From: Actinomycetales bacterium
GTDB taxonomy: Bacteria; Actinomycetota; Actinomycetes; Actinomycetales; Microbacteriaceae
Direction of reading: 5' to 3'
Assembly: GCA_017308515.1 (NCBI GenBank)
Contig: JAFKEN010000017.1
Span: 1 to 44,302 of the forward strand
Length of the DNA stretch: 44,302 bases
How positions within the stretch are numbered: position 1 is the stretch's first letter; each line of letters begins with the position of its first letter. A program made the translations under genes and the position numbers. The notes under the pieces are model-generated. The model made no database searches and was not told the DNA's origin. It saw nothing but the letters and a program-made list of their open reading frames with translations. Positions 33,576 to 43,703 of this stretch are shown here, piece after piece.

Positions 33576-34487
33576 ATGACCCAGTACGCCAAGGACGACA
33601 TCCGTTCGACGCTCGCGACCGCGGCCCCGACGACCCAGGTCGACCCCTCGACCCCGATCCGACCCTCGCAGTGGATCGAGTTCCTCGCCCACGACCCGGC
33701 CGAGACCGCGCCGCACGGCAGCCGCACCTGGATCGCGCGCGCCGCGAACCTCGTGATCGCCTACACCGAGGCGAAGGCCGGCGACGTCTTCGCGCGGGCG
33801 GACCAGCCCGACGAGTACACGGTGCTCATGTATGCAGGCTCGGCCCCGATCCGGGTGAGCGCCCCGGGCGCGAGCGAGACGGTCGAGGAGGAGGCCTTCG
33901 TCGTCGTCCCGCCGGGCGACAGCCAGGTCGAGGTGCTCGCCGACGGCATCCTCATCCGGCTGTTCTCGACCGTCGCCGAGGACCTGTGCGCCGCGGCGCT
34001 CAACGCCGAGGCGTACGCCGAGCCGGATCCGCGCTGCGCGCCGCTCGTGCCCTGGCCCGACCCGGTGGGCGGCTTCCGGCTGCGGGTGTACCGCCTCGCC
34101 GACACCCCGATCTCGCCCGACCGCTTCGGCCGGATCTTCCGCACCACGACCGTCATGGTCAACTTCCTCGCCGAGGAGCCCGCGCCGCGCGACAAGCACA
34201 AGCTGTCGCCGCACTTCCACGACGACTTCGAGCAGATCTCCCTCGCCGTGACGGGGCGCTTCGTGCACCACATCCGCTACCCGTGGGGGCCCAACTCCGA
34301 GCAGTGGCGCCAGGACGAGCACCGCGAGATCGCGACGCCGTCGATCTGCGTGATCCCCCCGCCGACTGTGCACACCACGCAGGGGGTCGGGCCGCACCAG
34401 CAGCTCATCGACATCTTCGCGCCGCCGCGGGTCGACTTCTCCGACTCCGGCTGGGTGCTCAACGCCGACGACTACCCGCGCCCGTGA
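33576..34487 (+). CDS. Cupin domain protein (probably bicupin)
   Basis: A 303-residue protein of unknown function. The N-terminal half contains a degenerate cupin-like barrel (FARADQPDEYTVLMYAG; VVVPPGDSQVEVLADG), and the C-terminal half a better one with metal ligands: KLSPHFHDDFEQISLAVTG supplies HxH and Glu, and TVHTTQGVG the last His. It may be an isomerase or dioxygenase of the pathway (inference). GAAGGA precedes ATG 33576, 23 bases after the BKACE gene; its stop overlaps the aldolase GTG (GTGA). Confidence 0.8.
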   Translation: MTQYAKDDIRSTLATAAPTTQVDPSTPIRPSQWIEFLAHDPAETAPHGSRTWIARAANLVIAYTEAKAGDVFARADQPDEYTVLMYAGSAPIRVSAPGASETVEEEAFVVVPPGDSQVEVLADGILIRLFSTVAEDLCAAALNAEAYAEPDPRCAPLVPWPDPVGGFRLRVYRLADTPISPDRFGRIFRTTTVMVNFLAEEPAPRDKHKLSPHFHDDFEQISLAVTGRFVHHIRYPWGPNSEQWRQDEHREIATPSICVIPPPTVHTTQGVGPHQQLIDIFAPPRVDFSDSGWVLNADDYPRP

Positions 34488-35275
34488 GCGCGGCGAGCCC
34501 CCGGCGCAGCCTCTTCCGCGCCGCCCTCGCGCGCTCCGAGGGCCCCGCCCTCGGCACCTGGATCAAGCTGCCCGCGATCGAGAGCGTCGAGCTCGCCGCG
34601 CTCGCCGGCTTCGACTTCGCGGTCATCGACCTGGAGCACTCCCCGCTCAGCATCGAGACCGCCTCGCAGCAGATCGCCGTCGCCCTGCTGGCCGGGATCG
34701 CCCCGATCGTGCGGGTACCGGCCCTCGACGCCGGGGTCGCGCAGCGACTGCTCGACGCCGGCGCGGAGGGGCTGATGCTGCCGCACGTCGACACCGTCGA
34801 GCAGGCCGAGGCGGCGGCGGCGCTGACCCGCTTCCCCCCGCGCGGTCTGCGCGGCGTCGGCTCGACGAGCCGCGCCGGCGGCTGGGGCGCGGTCTCCCGC
34901 GAGGAGTACCTGCGCTTCGGCCGCGAGGAGGTCGTCATCATCGCCCAGCTCGAGAGCGAGGAGGCGGTGCACGCCGCGGCGGCGATCGGCGCCGTCGACG
35001 GCGTCGACGCGCTGCTGCTCGGCGCCGCCGACCTCTCCACCTCGCTCGGCACGACGGAGGCCGACCCGCGGGTCGCCGAGCTGACCGCGCGCGCCGTCGC
35101 GGGCGCCCGCACCGCCGGGGTGCCGATCGGCAACGCCGGGGGCGCCACGACCGCCGCGGTACAGTCGGCGGTCGACGCGGGATTCACCTTCACCCTGATG
35201 AGCAACGACGCCACCCTGCTGGGCTCCGCCGCGAGTGCGGCGCTGCAGGCCGGGCGCGGCGTCCGGTTCCCCTGA
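34484..35275 (+). CDS. HpcH/HpaI family aldolase
   Basis: Class II pyruvate- or acetaldehyde-releasing aldolase like 4-hydroxy-2-oxoheptanedioate aldolase. The 263 residues show LGTWIKLPAIESVELAALAGFDF (split: LGTWIKL, then AGFDFAVIDLEHSPLS), GAEGLMLPHVDTVEQAE, and GVDALLLGAADLSTSLG, with the metal-binding Glu in QLESEEAV and Asp in AADLS. GTG 34484 overlaps the cupin stop. It probably splits a hydroxy-keto acid made by the neighbouring enzymes. Confidence 0.9.
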   Translation: MSAASPRRSLFRAALARSEGPALGTWIKLPAIESVELAALAGFDFAVIDLEHSPLSIETASQQIAVALLAGIAPIVRVPALDAGVAQRLLDAGAEGLMLPHVDTVEQAEAAAALTRFPPRGLRGVGSTSRAGGWGAVSREEYLRFGREEVVIIAQLESEEAVHAAAAIGAVDGVDALLLGAADLSTSLGTTEADPRVAELTARAVAGARTAGVPIGNAGGATTAAVQSAVDAGFTFTLMSNDATLLGSAASAALQAGRGVRFP

Positions 35276-35328
35276 TCGACCGACCCCCGGCGCCGCCCGG
35301 CGGCGCCCCGCCCCCCGAGGAGTCCCCC

Positions 35329-36123
35329 GTGACCGACCCCCAGCCCCGCCCCGCCGACTCCCCGCGCCCCGCGGGTCTGCTCGAGGGCAAGGTGGTGCTC
35401 GTGGTGGGCGCGAGCCGCGGCATCGGCGCCGAGGCGGCCCGGCTGTTCGCCCGCGAGGGGGCCGCCGTCGTGCTGACGGCGCGCTCGGAGCCCGAACTCG
35501 CGGCGCTCGCCGAGCAGCTGCGCGAGGAGGGTCACCGCGCCGCGCACGTCGTCGGCGACGTCAGCTCGGCGGCCGACACCGACCGCTTCGTCGAGGTCGC
35601 GCTCGAGAGCTTCGCGCGGCTCGACGGCGCGCTCAACAACGCGGCCGTCACCCAGGGCGGCCGACTCGACGAGCTGAGCGAGGAGGACTTCGACCGCATC
35701 ATGGCGATCAACGTGAAGGGCGTCTGGCTCGCCCTGCGCGCCGAGCTGCGCGCGATGCGCGAGGCCGGGTCGGGATCCATCGTCAACGTCAGCAGCATCG
35801 GCGGGCTCAAGGGCAGCTCGGGCTTCGGGGCCTACCAGGCGACCAAGCACGCCGTGATCGGCCTGACCCGCACGGCGGCCCACGACAACGGGCCGGCGGG
35901 GGTGCGCGTCAACGCCCTCGCGCCGGGGCCGGTGCTCACGCCGATGCTGCGGCAGGGCGGCGGTGCGACCCCCGGCGCGATCGAGAGCCGCATCGCGGCG
36001 ACGCCGCTGCGCAAGGCGGCCGAGCCGTCGGAGGTCGCCGAGGCGGCCGCCTGGCTGCTCTCGGACCGCGCCTCGCACATCTCCGGCGTCGTGCTGCCGG
36101 TCGACGGCGGCTTCTCCTCCTGA
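35329..36123 (+). CDS. SDR family NAD(P)-dependent oxidoreductase
   Basis: A 264-residue classical short-chain dehydrogenase: cofactor motif VVGASRGIGAEAARL (about residues 25-39), NNAAVT, and the catalytic Ser-Tyr-Lys in SSIGGLKGSSGFGAYQATK. The C-terminal GVVLPVDGGFSS is typical. GAGGAG lies nine bases before the GTG. It is last of the DUF6282-BKACE-cupin-aldolase-SDR operon and probably oxidizes or reduces a hydroxy/keto group of the substrate. Confidence 0.92.
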   Translation: MTDPQPRPADSPRPAGLLEGKVVLVVGASRGIGAEAARLFAREGAAVVLTARSEPELAALAEQLREEGHRAAHVVGDVSSAADTDRFVEVALESFARLDGALNNAAVTQGGRLDELSEEDFDRIMAINVKGVWLALRAELRAMREAGSGSIVNVSSIGGLKGSSGFGAYQATKHAVIGLTRTAAHDNGPAGVRVNALAPGPVLTPMLRQGGGATPGAIESRIAATPLRKAAEPSEVAEAAAWLLSDRASHISGVVLPVDGGFSS

Positions 36124-36152
36124 GCCGCGCCGGCGCGCGCCGCGGCCCCGCC

Positions 36153-36158
36153 TAGGCT
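36153..36158 (+). promoter_or_regulatory. -10 box of pmt (leaderless start)
   Basis: TAGGCT, six bases (GGCGCC), then the pmt ATG at 36165; no Shine-Dalgarno. Confidence 0.6.
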
Positions 36159-36164
36159 GGCGCC

Positions 36165-37733
36165 ATGTCGCAGTTCGAGCTGACGGGGTCGCGGCTCGAC
36201 GACTGGTGGCAGCGCGTCTCGACCGACCCCCGCGCCGCCCGCGCGTGGCGGTGGGGCCCGCCCGCGCTCGTGCTCGGCGTCGCGGCCGCGACCCGGCTGA
36301 TCGGCCTCGACCAGCCGCACGACCTCGTCTTCGACGAGACCTACTACGTGAAGGACTCCTGGACCCTCCTGCACCTCGGCTACGAGGGCCGCTGGGGCCC
36401 CGACCCCGACCCCGCGTTCGCGTCGGGGATCGTCGACACCTACGACGCGGATCCCGCCTTCGTCGCGCATCCGCCGCTGGGCAAGTGGGTCATCGCCCTC
36501 GGTCTCGCCGCCTTCGGAGCGGTCGACCCGACCGGCTGGCGGATCGCCGTCGCCCTCTGCGGACTCCTGCTCGTCGCCGGCACGATGCTGCTCGCGCACC
36601 TGCTGTTCCGCTCGACGGTGCTGACGACCCTCGCCGGCTTCCTGCTCGCGATCGACGGCGCGGGGATCGTCATGAGCCGCGTCGCGTTGCTCGACGGGGT
36701 GCTCGCGCTCTTCGTGCTCGCCGGCGTGATCGCGATCGTGCTCGACCGCCGGCAGGCGGCGCGACGGCTCGGCGACTGGGTCGCGCGCCGGCGGGAGGCG
36801 GGCCGCCCGACCGACTGGGGTCCCGTGCTGTGGGCGCGCCCGTGGCTGGTCGCGGCGGGGCTCGCGTTCGGCGCGGCGAGCGCGGTCAAGTGGAGCGGGC
36901 TCTACGTGCTCGCCGCGTTCGGGGTCGTCGCGGTGCTGTCGGAACTGAGCCTGCGGCGCCGGGCGGGCATCCACTTCTGGGTCTCGGGCACCGTGCTGCG
37001 CCAGGCGCCGGCGAGCTTCCTGCTGCTCGTGCCGATCGCGGCGGCCGTGCACCTCGCGAGCTGGACCGGCTGGTTCGTCACCGACGGCGGCTACGCGCGG
37101 CACTGGGTCGAGGAGGGCGGCACCGCCTGGTCGGGCCCGCTCGCGTGGGTGCCGACGGCGTTCCAGAACTGGTGGCACTACCAGTCGCTCATGTACGGCT
37201 ACCACGTCAACGAGCACGACCCGCACCCCTACCAGGCGAACCCCCTCGGCTGGCTGCTGATGCTCCGGCCGACGAGCATGTACTACGCGGATCACGGCGA
37301 CGGCACCGCGAGCGCGATCCTCGACATCGGCAACCCGCTCATCTGGTGGGCCGGAGCCGCCGCGCTCGTCGCGGTCGCCGTCGTCGCGGTGCGCAAGCTC
37401 CTGCGGCGCGAGCCCGCGTGGGCGGAGGGCGTGATCCTCGCGGGGGTCGCGGCGGGCTGGCTGCCGTGGATGCTCTACCTCGGCCGCACCGTGTTCTGGT
37501 TCTACACGATCGTCTTCGAGCCCTACCTCCTGCTCGCGATCGTCGCCGTGGCGGGGTACCTCCTCGGGCGCGCGAGCGACCCCGAACGGCGACGGCGCGC
37601 CGGGATCATCACGGTCGGCGTCGTCGCAGGCCTCGCGCTGCTGCTCTCGCTCTTCTTCCTCCCGCTCTGGGTCGGGCTCGACGCGCCGCTCTGGTTCCAG
37701 CGCCTGCACTACTGGTTCCCCAGCTGGATCTGA
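36165..37733 (+). CDS. pmt: Dolichyl-phosphate-mannose--protein mannosyltransferase homologue (Pmt, GT39)
   Basis: Membrane enzyme that transfers mannose from polyprenyl-phosphate-mannose to Ser/Thr of proteins exported through Sec. The 522 residues begin with a short cytoplasmic segment and carry the catalytic Asp-Glu in LVFDETYYVKDSW (about residues 47-59). AHPPLGKWVIALG follows, then AIDGAGIVMSRVALLDG, about ten hydrophobic segments, and a C-terminal aromatic end. It normally sits divergent to rsmI in actinobacteria; here they are separated by the catabolic island. The gene downstream encodes a large exported protein that could be a substrate. Confidence 0.94.
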   Translation: MSQFELTGSRLDDWWQRVSTDPRAARAWRWGPPALVLGVAAATRLIGLDQPHDLVFDETYYVKDSWTLLHLGYEGRWGPDPDPAFASGIVDTYDADPAFVAHPPLGKWVIALGLAAFGAVDPTGWRIAVALCGLLLVAGTMLLAHLLFRSTVLTTLAGFLLAIDGAGIVMSRVALLDGVLALFVLAGVIAIVLDRRQAARRLGDWVARRREAGRPTDWGPVLWARPWLVAAGLAFGAASAVKWSGLYVLAAFGVVAVLSELSLRRRAGIHFWVSGTVLRQAPASFLLLVPIAAAVHLASWTGWFVTDGGYARHWVEEGGTAWSGPLAWVPTAFQNWWHYQSLMYGYHVNEHDPHPYQANPLGWLLMLRPTSMYYADHGDGTASAILDIGNPLIWWAGAAALVAVAVVAVRKLLRREPAWAEGVILAGVAAGWLPWMLYLGRTVFWFYTIVFEPYLLLAIVAVAGYLLGRASDPERRRRAGIITVGVVAGLALLLSLFFLPLWVGLDAPLWFQRLHYWFPSWI

Positions 37734-37861
37734 GCCTTCGGCCGCGAGGCGATCCCGGGCATGCAGGGGGCTTGCGCCGTCCCGAAATCGTGGGGAAACA
37801 TTGCCCGATTAGACTCCGGTCACCCCTGACCCGGTTCCGCCTGCCCCCGAACGGAATCCGC

Positions 37862-40800
37862 ATGACGCCGATCCGTCACCCGCGCCGCCGCCGCGCTGCC
37901 GTCGCGGTGATCGCCGCCGCACTGCTCGCGCCCGCCTTCGTGCTGGGCGGCGCGATCGCCGCCGCCGCCGCGCCGAACCCGCCGGTCATCACGAGCCCGG
38001 CCGGCACCTCGGCGGGATCGCCGGCGCCGATCGTGCTCAACACCTTCGTCAGCGGCACGGTGACCCAGGACGACACCAACCTGCAGTACCTGCGGTTCTT
38101 CGTCGACGGCGTGCTGTCGGCCAGCTGCCAGGACCAGCAGGTGCCGGTGGGCACCACGAGCTGGGGGTGCTCGCTCAGCGTGCCGACCGGTGATCACACG
38201 ATCGAGGCCTACGTCGCCGCCGATCCGACCCCCACCGACTTCAGCACCGCGAGCAACACGGTGTACGTGCGGGTGGGCACGGCGGCCCCCGCGGCCTTCA
38301 CGTCGCCGAGCGACAGCGACACCCTGGCGGGCCTGACCCCGACGCTCGCCGGCACCGGCCCCGCGATGGGCACCGTGACCGTGACCGCCCAGTCGCGCTT
38401 CACCCCAGCCGGCGTCTCGACGGTCTGTCTCGACGCGCCCGTCGACGCGGCAGGTGACTGGAGCTGCACCGCCTCGTTCCCCGACGATGACTGGTGGACG
38501 ATCACCGCGACCGGCACGACCGTCACCGGCGTCGGCACCGCGCCCGACTCGATCGACGTGATGGTCGCCCCGGGGCTGCCGTCGGTGACGATCACCCCGG
38601 TCCCGGGCGGCGCCACCGCCGTCATCACGTCGAGCGAGACCGGGGCGAACTCGAGCGCGTGGTGGGAGCAGCGCCCGGCGGACGGTTCGGGGCCCTTCCA
38701 GGTCGCGACCTGCCCCGACGCCGACTGGGCCTTCATGGACGGTTCGCACCCGGCGCCGATCCCGCCCGACAACGGGGCCTCGATTCCGTGCGACGCGCTC
38801 GCCCTCGGCCCCGGCGTCCACCTCCTGTCGAGCAATCAGTGGGTGAACGACGCGAACTCGAGCCAGCGCCCCGACCTGATCCGCATCCCGAACTCGCCGG
38901 AGATCGACGGTTCGTACCAGTGGGGTGGCGGCGTCGAGGTCTACGGCAGGATCGACCAGATCGACGACGGCGCGTTCGCCGCACAGTCGTCCTGGACGGG
39001 CGTCACGATCGACGTGGCCACCGCCACCGGCATCCCGGTCTGCAGCGTCGACCTCGGGTTCGAAGACACCTACTGGTATTGCGACGGCGATCTGCCGGTC
39101 GGCGACTACGCCTTCGTCGCGCGCGCCACCTCGACCGGCTTCGCCGGCGGCTCGTATACCTACCCGGCCCCCACGCAGTATGTCGATGGGATCTCCTCCG
39201 ACTCGGCACCGGGCGGCGACCTCACGGTCATCCCGTCGCCGGTGGTCACGCACTCCTTCGCAGCGGGATCGGCGCGGACCACGGTGACCGGCACGTCGGG
39301 CAGCTGGGTCGGAACGGAGATCTACCGGCTCACCTGGTTCGACGGCGGTGAGGGCGGCTACTACTCGTATGACTTCCTGACGGCCTGCGACCAGAACAGC
39401 ACCTCCACCTGCGACAGCGCGCTGAGCGCCGGGCTCTGGGAGTTCCGCTCGTTCCAGTACTCCAGCCAGAGCGCCTACGAGTGCGGGGAGTGCGAACCGG
39501 GGCTCTGGCAGTACGACTACGTGCTCGTGCCGAACACCCCGACCTTCTCGGCGACGCCGAATTCCGCGGGCGTCGTGACCTTCGCGGGGAGCTCCGACCC
39601 TGGAACTGCCGTGCGCGTCCTCGACGGCAACGGGTCGACCGTCTGCGCCGCGACCGCGAACGGATCCGGCTCGTGGTCGTGCGCGACCTCCCCCGGCTAC
39701 GGCACCTTCGCCTACCGCGCGGTGGCGCAGAGCGTCGGCTTCGTGATGGATCCGTCGTTCACCTGGGAGGGCGACCGCTCCTTCGACGGCGTCTCCGCCG
39801 CGAGCGCGCCGCAGTCCATCGTCATCGCGCCGCCGCCAATCGCGACGCCCGAGGCGATCCTCGCCTTCCTGTGGAAGTTCGGCATCACGGGCATCCCCGA
39901 CGGCGGCCTGCACCCCGGTGACTCGTTCACCATCACCGGCGACGGACTCCCGCCCGGGACCATCATCTTCGTCGAGATGCACTCGACCCCGGTGCAGCTC
40001 GGAACCGCGACCGTCGACCCGACCGGCAGCTTCACCTTCGCGGGCCTGATCCCGGCCGACGCCGCCCCCGGCGCGCACGAGATCGTCGTCACCGCGAACG
40101 TGCCCGGTCAGGGTATCGTCACGCAGAGCCAGCCCATCACGGTCATGCCCGCGGTGGCTCCGACGCCGACCGACTCCGGCGCGGGCGCGCCCGACACGAC
40201 GAGCGACAGCACCGGCTCGGGCGGATCCGGCGGCGGCTCGGTCGACCGCGCCGACCCCGCCGCCCCGTCCCCGCTCACCGAGCTGCCCACCGTGCTCGAC
40301 GTGATCGACAACCCGATCTCGCTGCTCGCCGCGGGCGGCCTCGCGCTCGGACTGCTGTTCCTGCTCGCGATCCCCACCGAGCTGCTGACGGGCGTGCTCA
40401 CCGAGAACGGACGCACCATGGGGCGCGGCATCGCGCGCGTCGACGAGACCCTCGAGCGCGCGATGGGGTGGCTCGAGCGGGTGACGCACGGCCGCGCCGC
40501 CGCCGCGCTCCTCCTCATCCTCGTCGTCGCCGTCATCATGGGCTTCTCCGACCCCGACTTCGGGCTCGACCTGGTGTCGGTGCGCATGGTGCTGTCGCTC
40601 GCGATCGGCTGCTTCGTGCTGTTCTACGTGCTGAGCTGGGTGAACGGCCGCATCGCGCGGCGCCTCTGGGACGTCGAGCCCGAGATCGACCTCAAGCCGA
40701 TGCTCGCGATCTTCTCCGTGCTGGGCGTCGTGATCTCGCGCCTCACCGGCTTCTCGCCCGGCATCCTGCTCGGCGTCGTCATCGGACTCGCGATCGTGCG

Positions 40801-41311
40801 CGGCAGCAAGCGCGGCGAACTCGGCGTCATGCTGCTGCAGACCGGCAGCATCGTGGCGGTCGCGGTGCTCGCCTGGTTCGGCTACTCGGCCCTCGGCGCC
40901 AACGGCCCCGCGACGGACTTCGGCACGGCGCTGCTGCACGACACCCTCGCCGCGATCACCGACGAGGCGCTCTCGGGCGCGGCCGTGGCGATCCTGCCGC
41001 TCGCGTTCCTCGAGGGCCGCGTGCTGTGGGAGCGCTCGAAGCTCGCCTGGGTGGCGACCTTCCTCGTGATCGAGACGGTGTTCTGCCTCATCGTGCTGCC
41101 GACGGCGCTCGAGCAGACCGACGCGTCGCAGATCGGCATCTGGTACCTCGCCCTCGCGATCTTCGGGGCGCTGACCTTCGCGCTCTGGTTCGTCATGGTG
41201 CGGCGCGAGCGCCGCCACGCGCACGCGGCGGCCGCCGCCGGCCGCGCGGACGCGGACGGCGACGGGCAGGCCGAGGCGACGTGGCAGGAGGACGGGATCC
41301 ACATCCGCTGA
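37862..41311 (+). CDS. Large exported Ig-like repeat protein with multi-spanning C-terminal domain
   Basis: A 1149-residue protein of unknown function. An Arg-rich N-terminus and hydrophobic run ending AAAAAPN form a signal peptide (about 1-38). Residues about 80-700 contain six repeats, each with a Cys pair spaced about 8-18 residues (Cys near 88, 190, 282, 393, 508 and 594), four of them in the form C-x(n)-W-x-C followed by a G/D-x-Y/W/H strand, as in bacterial Ig-like domains. A further beta domain (HPGDSFTITGDGLPPG) and a Thr/Ser/Gly/Pro linker (about 755-800) follow. About eight membrane helices (about 815-1115) complete it. ATG 37862 is chosen for the signal peptide; its Shine-Dalgarno is weak. 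A TAGACT box at 37,810-37,815 could be the -10. Confidence 0.82.
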   Translation: MTPIRHPRRRRAAVAVIAAALLAPAFVLGGAIAAAAAPNPPVITSPAGTSAGSPAPIVLNTFVSGTVTQDDTNLQYLRFFVDGVLSASCQDQQVPVGTTSWGCSLSVPTGDHTIEAYVAADPTPTDFSTASNTVYVRVGTAAPAAFTSPSDSDTLAGLTPTLAGTGPAMGTVTVTAQSRFTPAGVSTVCLDAPVDAAGDWSCTASFPDDDWWTITATGTTVTGVGTAPDSIDVMVAPGLPSVTITPVPGGATAVITSSETGANSSAWWEQRPADGSGPFQVATCPDADWAFMDGSHPAPIPPDNGASIPCDALALGPGVHLLSSNQWVNDANSSQRPDLIRIPNSPEIDGSYQWGGGVEVYGRIDQIDDGAFAAQSSWTGVTIDVATATGIPVCSVDLGFEDTYWYCDGDLPVGDYAFVARATSTGFAGGSYTYPAPTQYVDGISSDSAPGGDLTVIPSPVVTHSFAAGSARTTVTGTSGSWVGTEIYRLTWFDGGEGGYYSYDFLTACDQNSTSTCDSALSAGLWEFRSFQYSSQSAYECGECEPGLWQYDYVLVPNTPTFSATPNSAGVVTFAGSSDPGTAVRVLDGNGSTVCAATANGSGSWSCATSPGYGTFAYRAVAQSVGFVMDPSFTWEGDRSFDGVSAASAPQSIVIAPPPIATPEAILAFLWKFGITGIPDGGLHPGDSFTITGDGLPPGTIIFVEMHSTPVQLGTATVDPTGSFTFAGLIPADAAPGAHEIVVTANVPGQGIVTQSQPITVMPAVAPTPTDSGAGAPDTTSDSTGSGGSGGGSVDRADPAAPSPLTELPTVLDVIDNPISLLAAGGLALGLLFLLAIPTELLTGVLTENGRTMGRGIARVDETLERAMGWLERVTHGRAAAALLLILVVAVIMGFSDPDFGLDLVSVRMVLSLAIGCFVLFYVLSWVNGRIARRLWDVEPEIDLKPMLAIFSVLGVVISRLTGFSPGILLGVVIGLAIVRGSKRGELGVMLLQTGSIVAVAVLAWFGYSALGANGPATDFGTALLHDTLAAITDEALSGAAVAILPLAFLEGRVLWERSKLAWVATFLVIETVFCLIVLPTALEQTDASQIGIWYLALAIFGALTFALWFVMVRRERRHAHAAAAAGRADADGDGQAEATWQEDGIHIR

Positions 41312-41379
41312 GGTGATCCCGCGTCCGGACGGCGGGTCGATGCGCCGCGATCGCGACTCGCCGGGCGCCCGGTCGCCGA

Positions 41380-42608
<1,229 letters not shown>

Positions 42609-42702
42609 GCGATCCCGCATCCCCTCGACCCCGAGCCCCCGCCCGGCTCCCCCGACGATCCCCACCGGACCACCGACCAGCATCACCCACCAGGAGAGCG
42701 CC

Positions 42703-43683
42703 ATGCCCGTCACCTCGATCGACACCGACCCCGAGACCCTCACCATCACCGTGGTCGCCGACTTCGCCGCCCCGGTGGAGCGGCTGTGGGCGGCCTACGC
42801 GGACCCGCGCCAGCTCGAGCGCTTCTGGGGCCCACCTGGCTACCCCGCGACGTTCCTGCGCCACGACCTGCGCGTCGGCGGCGGCGCGCACTACGCGATG
42901 ACGAGCCCGCAGGGCGAGAAGCACTACGGCGTCTGGACCTTCACGGCGGTGGAGCCGGGCGTGTCGATGACCCTGCGCGACGACTTCGCCGACGAGCACG
43001 GGGTGGCCTCGACCGAGCTGCCCGGTTCGGAGATGACGCTGACCTTCTCCTCGACCCCGAGCGGATCCCGCGTCACCACCGTCTCGACCGTCGACAGCCT
43101 CGAATCGCTCGAGCAGCTCGTCGGCATGGGCATGCTCGAGGGCACCCGGCTGGGCATGAACCAGCTCGACACGGTGCTCGCCGACCTGCGCGAATACGCC
43201 CTCGGCAAGGGCACCCAGGTCGAGATCCTCGACGACGTGCACGTGAAGATCACGCGCGCGTTCGAGGCCCCTCTCGAGCTGATCTGGCGGGCCCACACCG
43301 AGCCGGAGCTGATGACGCGCTGGCTGCTGGGACCCGACGGGTGGGAGATGACGGTCTGCGAGTTCGAGCCGGCCGCCGGGGCCCCGTACCGCTACGCCTG
43401 GGCGCCCGTCGGCGACACCGAGGGTCAGGCCTTCGGGTTCGAGGGCACCACCCTCGTGGTCGACCCGCTGCGCCGCCTCGTGTCGACGGAGGCCATGACG
43501 GGAGCCGACTTCCCGGCGAACACGAACGACCTCAACTTCGCGGAACAGGACGGGGTGACCCTCCTCACGCTCTACATCGAGTACCCGAGCCTGGAGCAGC
43601 GCGACACGATCCTCGCCACCGGGATGACCGAGGGCATGGAGACGAGCTACGCCCGCCTCGAGACGGAGCTCGTCGGCGCCTGA
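42703..43683 (+). CDS. SRPBCC (AHSA1-like) protein with two domains
   Basis: A 326-residue protein with two START/Bet v1-like SRPBCC domains, about residues 1-155 and 165-325. Each begins with a FAAPVERLWAAYADP or FEAPLELIWRAHTEP strand-helix, continues with LERFWGPPGYPA or MTRWLLGPDGWE, and ends in a long helix. Such proteins bind hydrophobic ligands in a cavity; the partner is unknown. CAGGAGAG precedes the ATG. It is probably cotranscribed with the ArsR-type regulator, a common pairing. Confidence 0.9.
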   Translation: MPVTSIDTDPETLTITVVADFAAPVERLWAAYADPRQLERFWGPPGYPATFLRHDLRVGGGAHYAMTSPQGEKHYGVWTFTAVEPGVSMTLRDDFADEHGVASTELPGSEMTLTFSSTPSGSRVTTVSTVDSLESLEQLVGMGMLEGTRLGMNQLDTVLADLREYALGKGTQVEILDDVHVKITRAFEAPLELIWRAHTEPELMTRWLLGPDGWEMTVCEFEPAAGAPYRYAWAPVGDTEGQAFGFEGTTLVVDPLRRLVSTEAMTGADFPANTNDLNFAEQDGVTLLTLYIEYPSLEQRDTILATGMTEGMETSYARLETELVGA

Positions 43684-43703
43684 GCCCACGCCCCCGCCCC
43701 CGC

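Noticed and set aside
35289-35307. GGCGCC-N7-GGCGCC hairpin between aldolase and SDR genes
   Set aside because: Short stem in very GC-rich sequence, no U-tract, and both genes face the same way with 53 bases between; not enough to call a terminator.
35963-37861. In-frame extension of the giant protein upstream of 37862
   Set aside because: It overlaps the SDR and pmt genes in another frame and reads as Arg/Pro-rich filler; the signal peptide begins at 37862.
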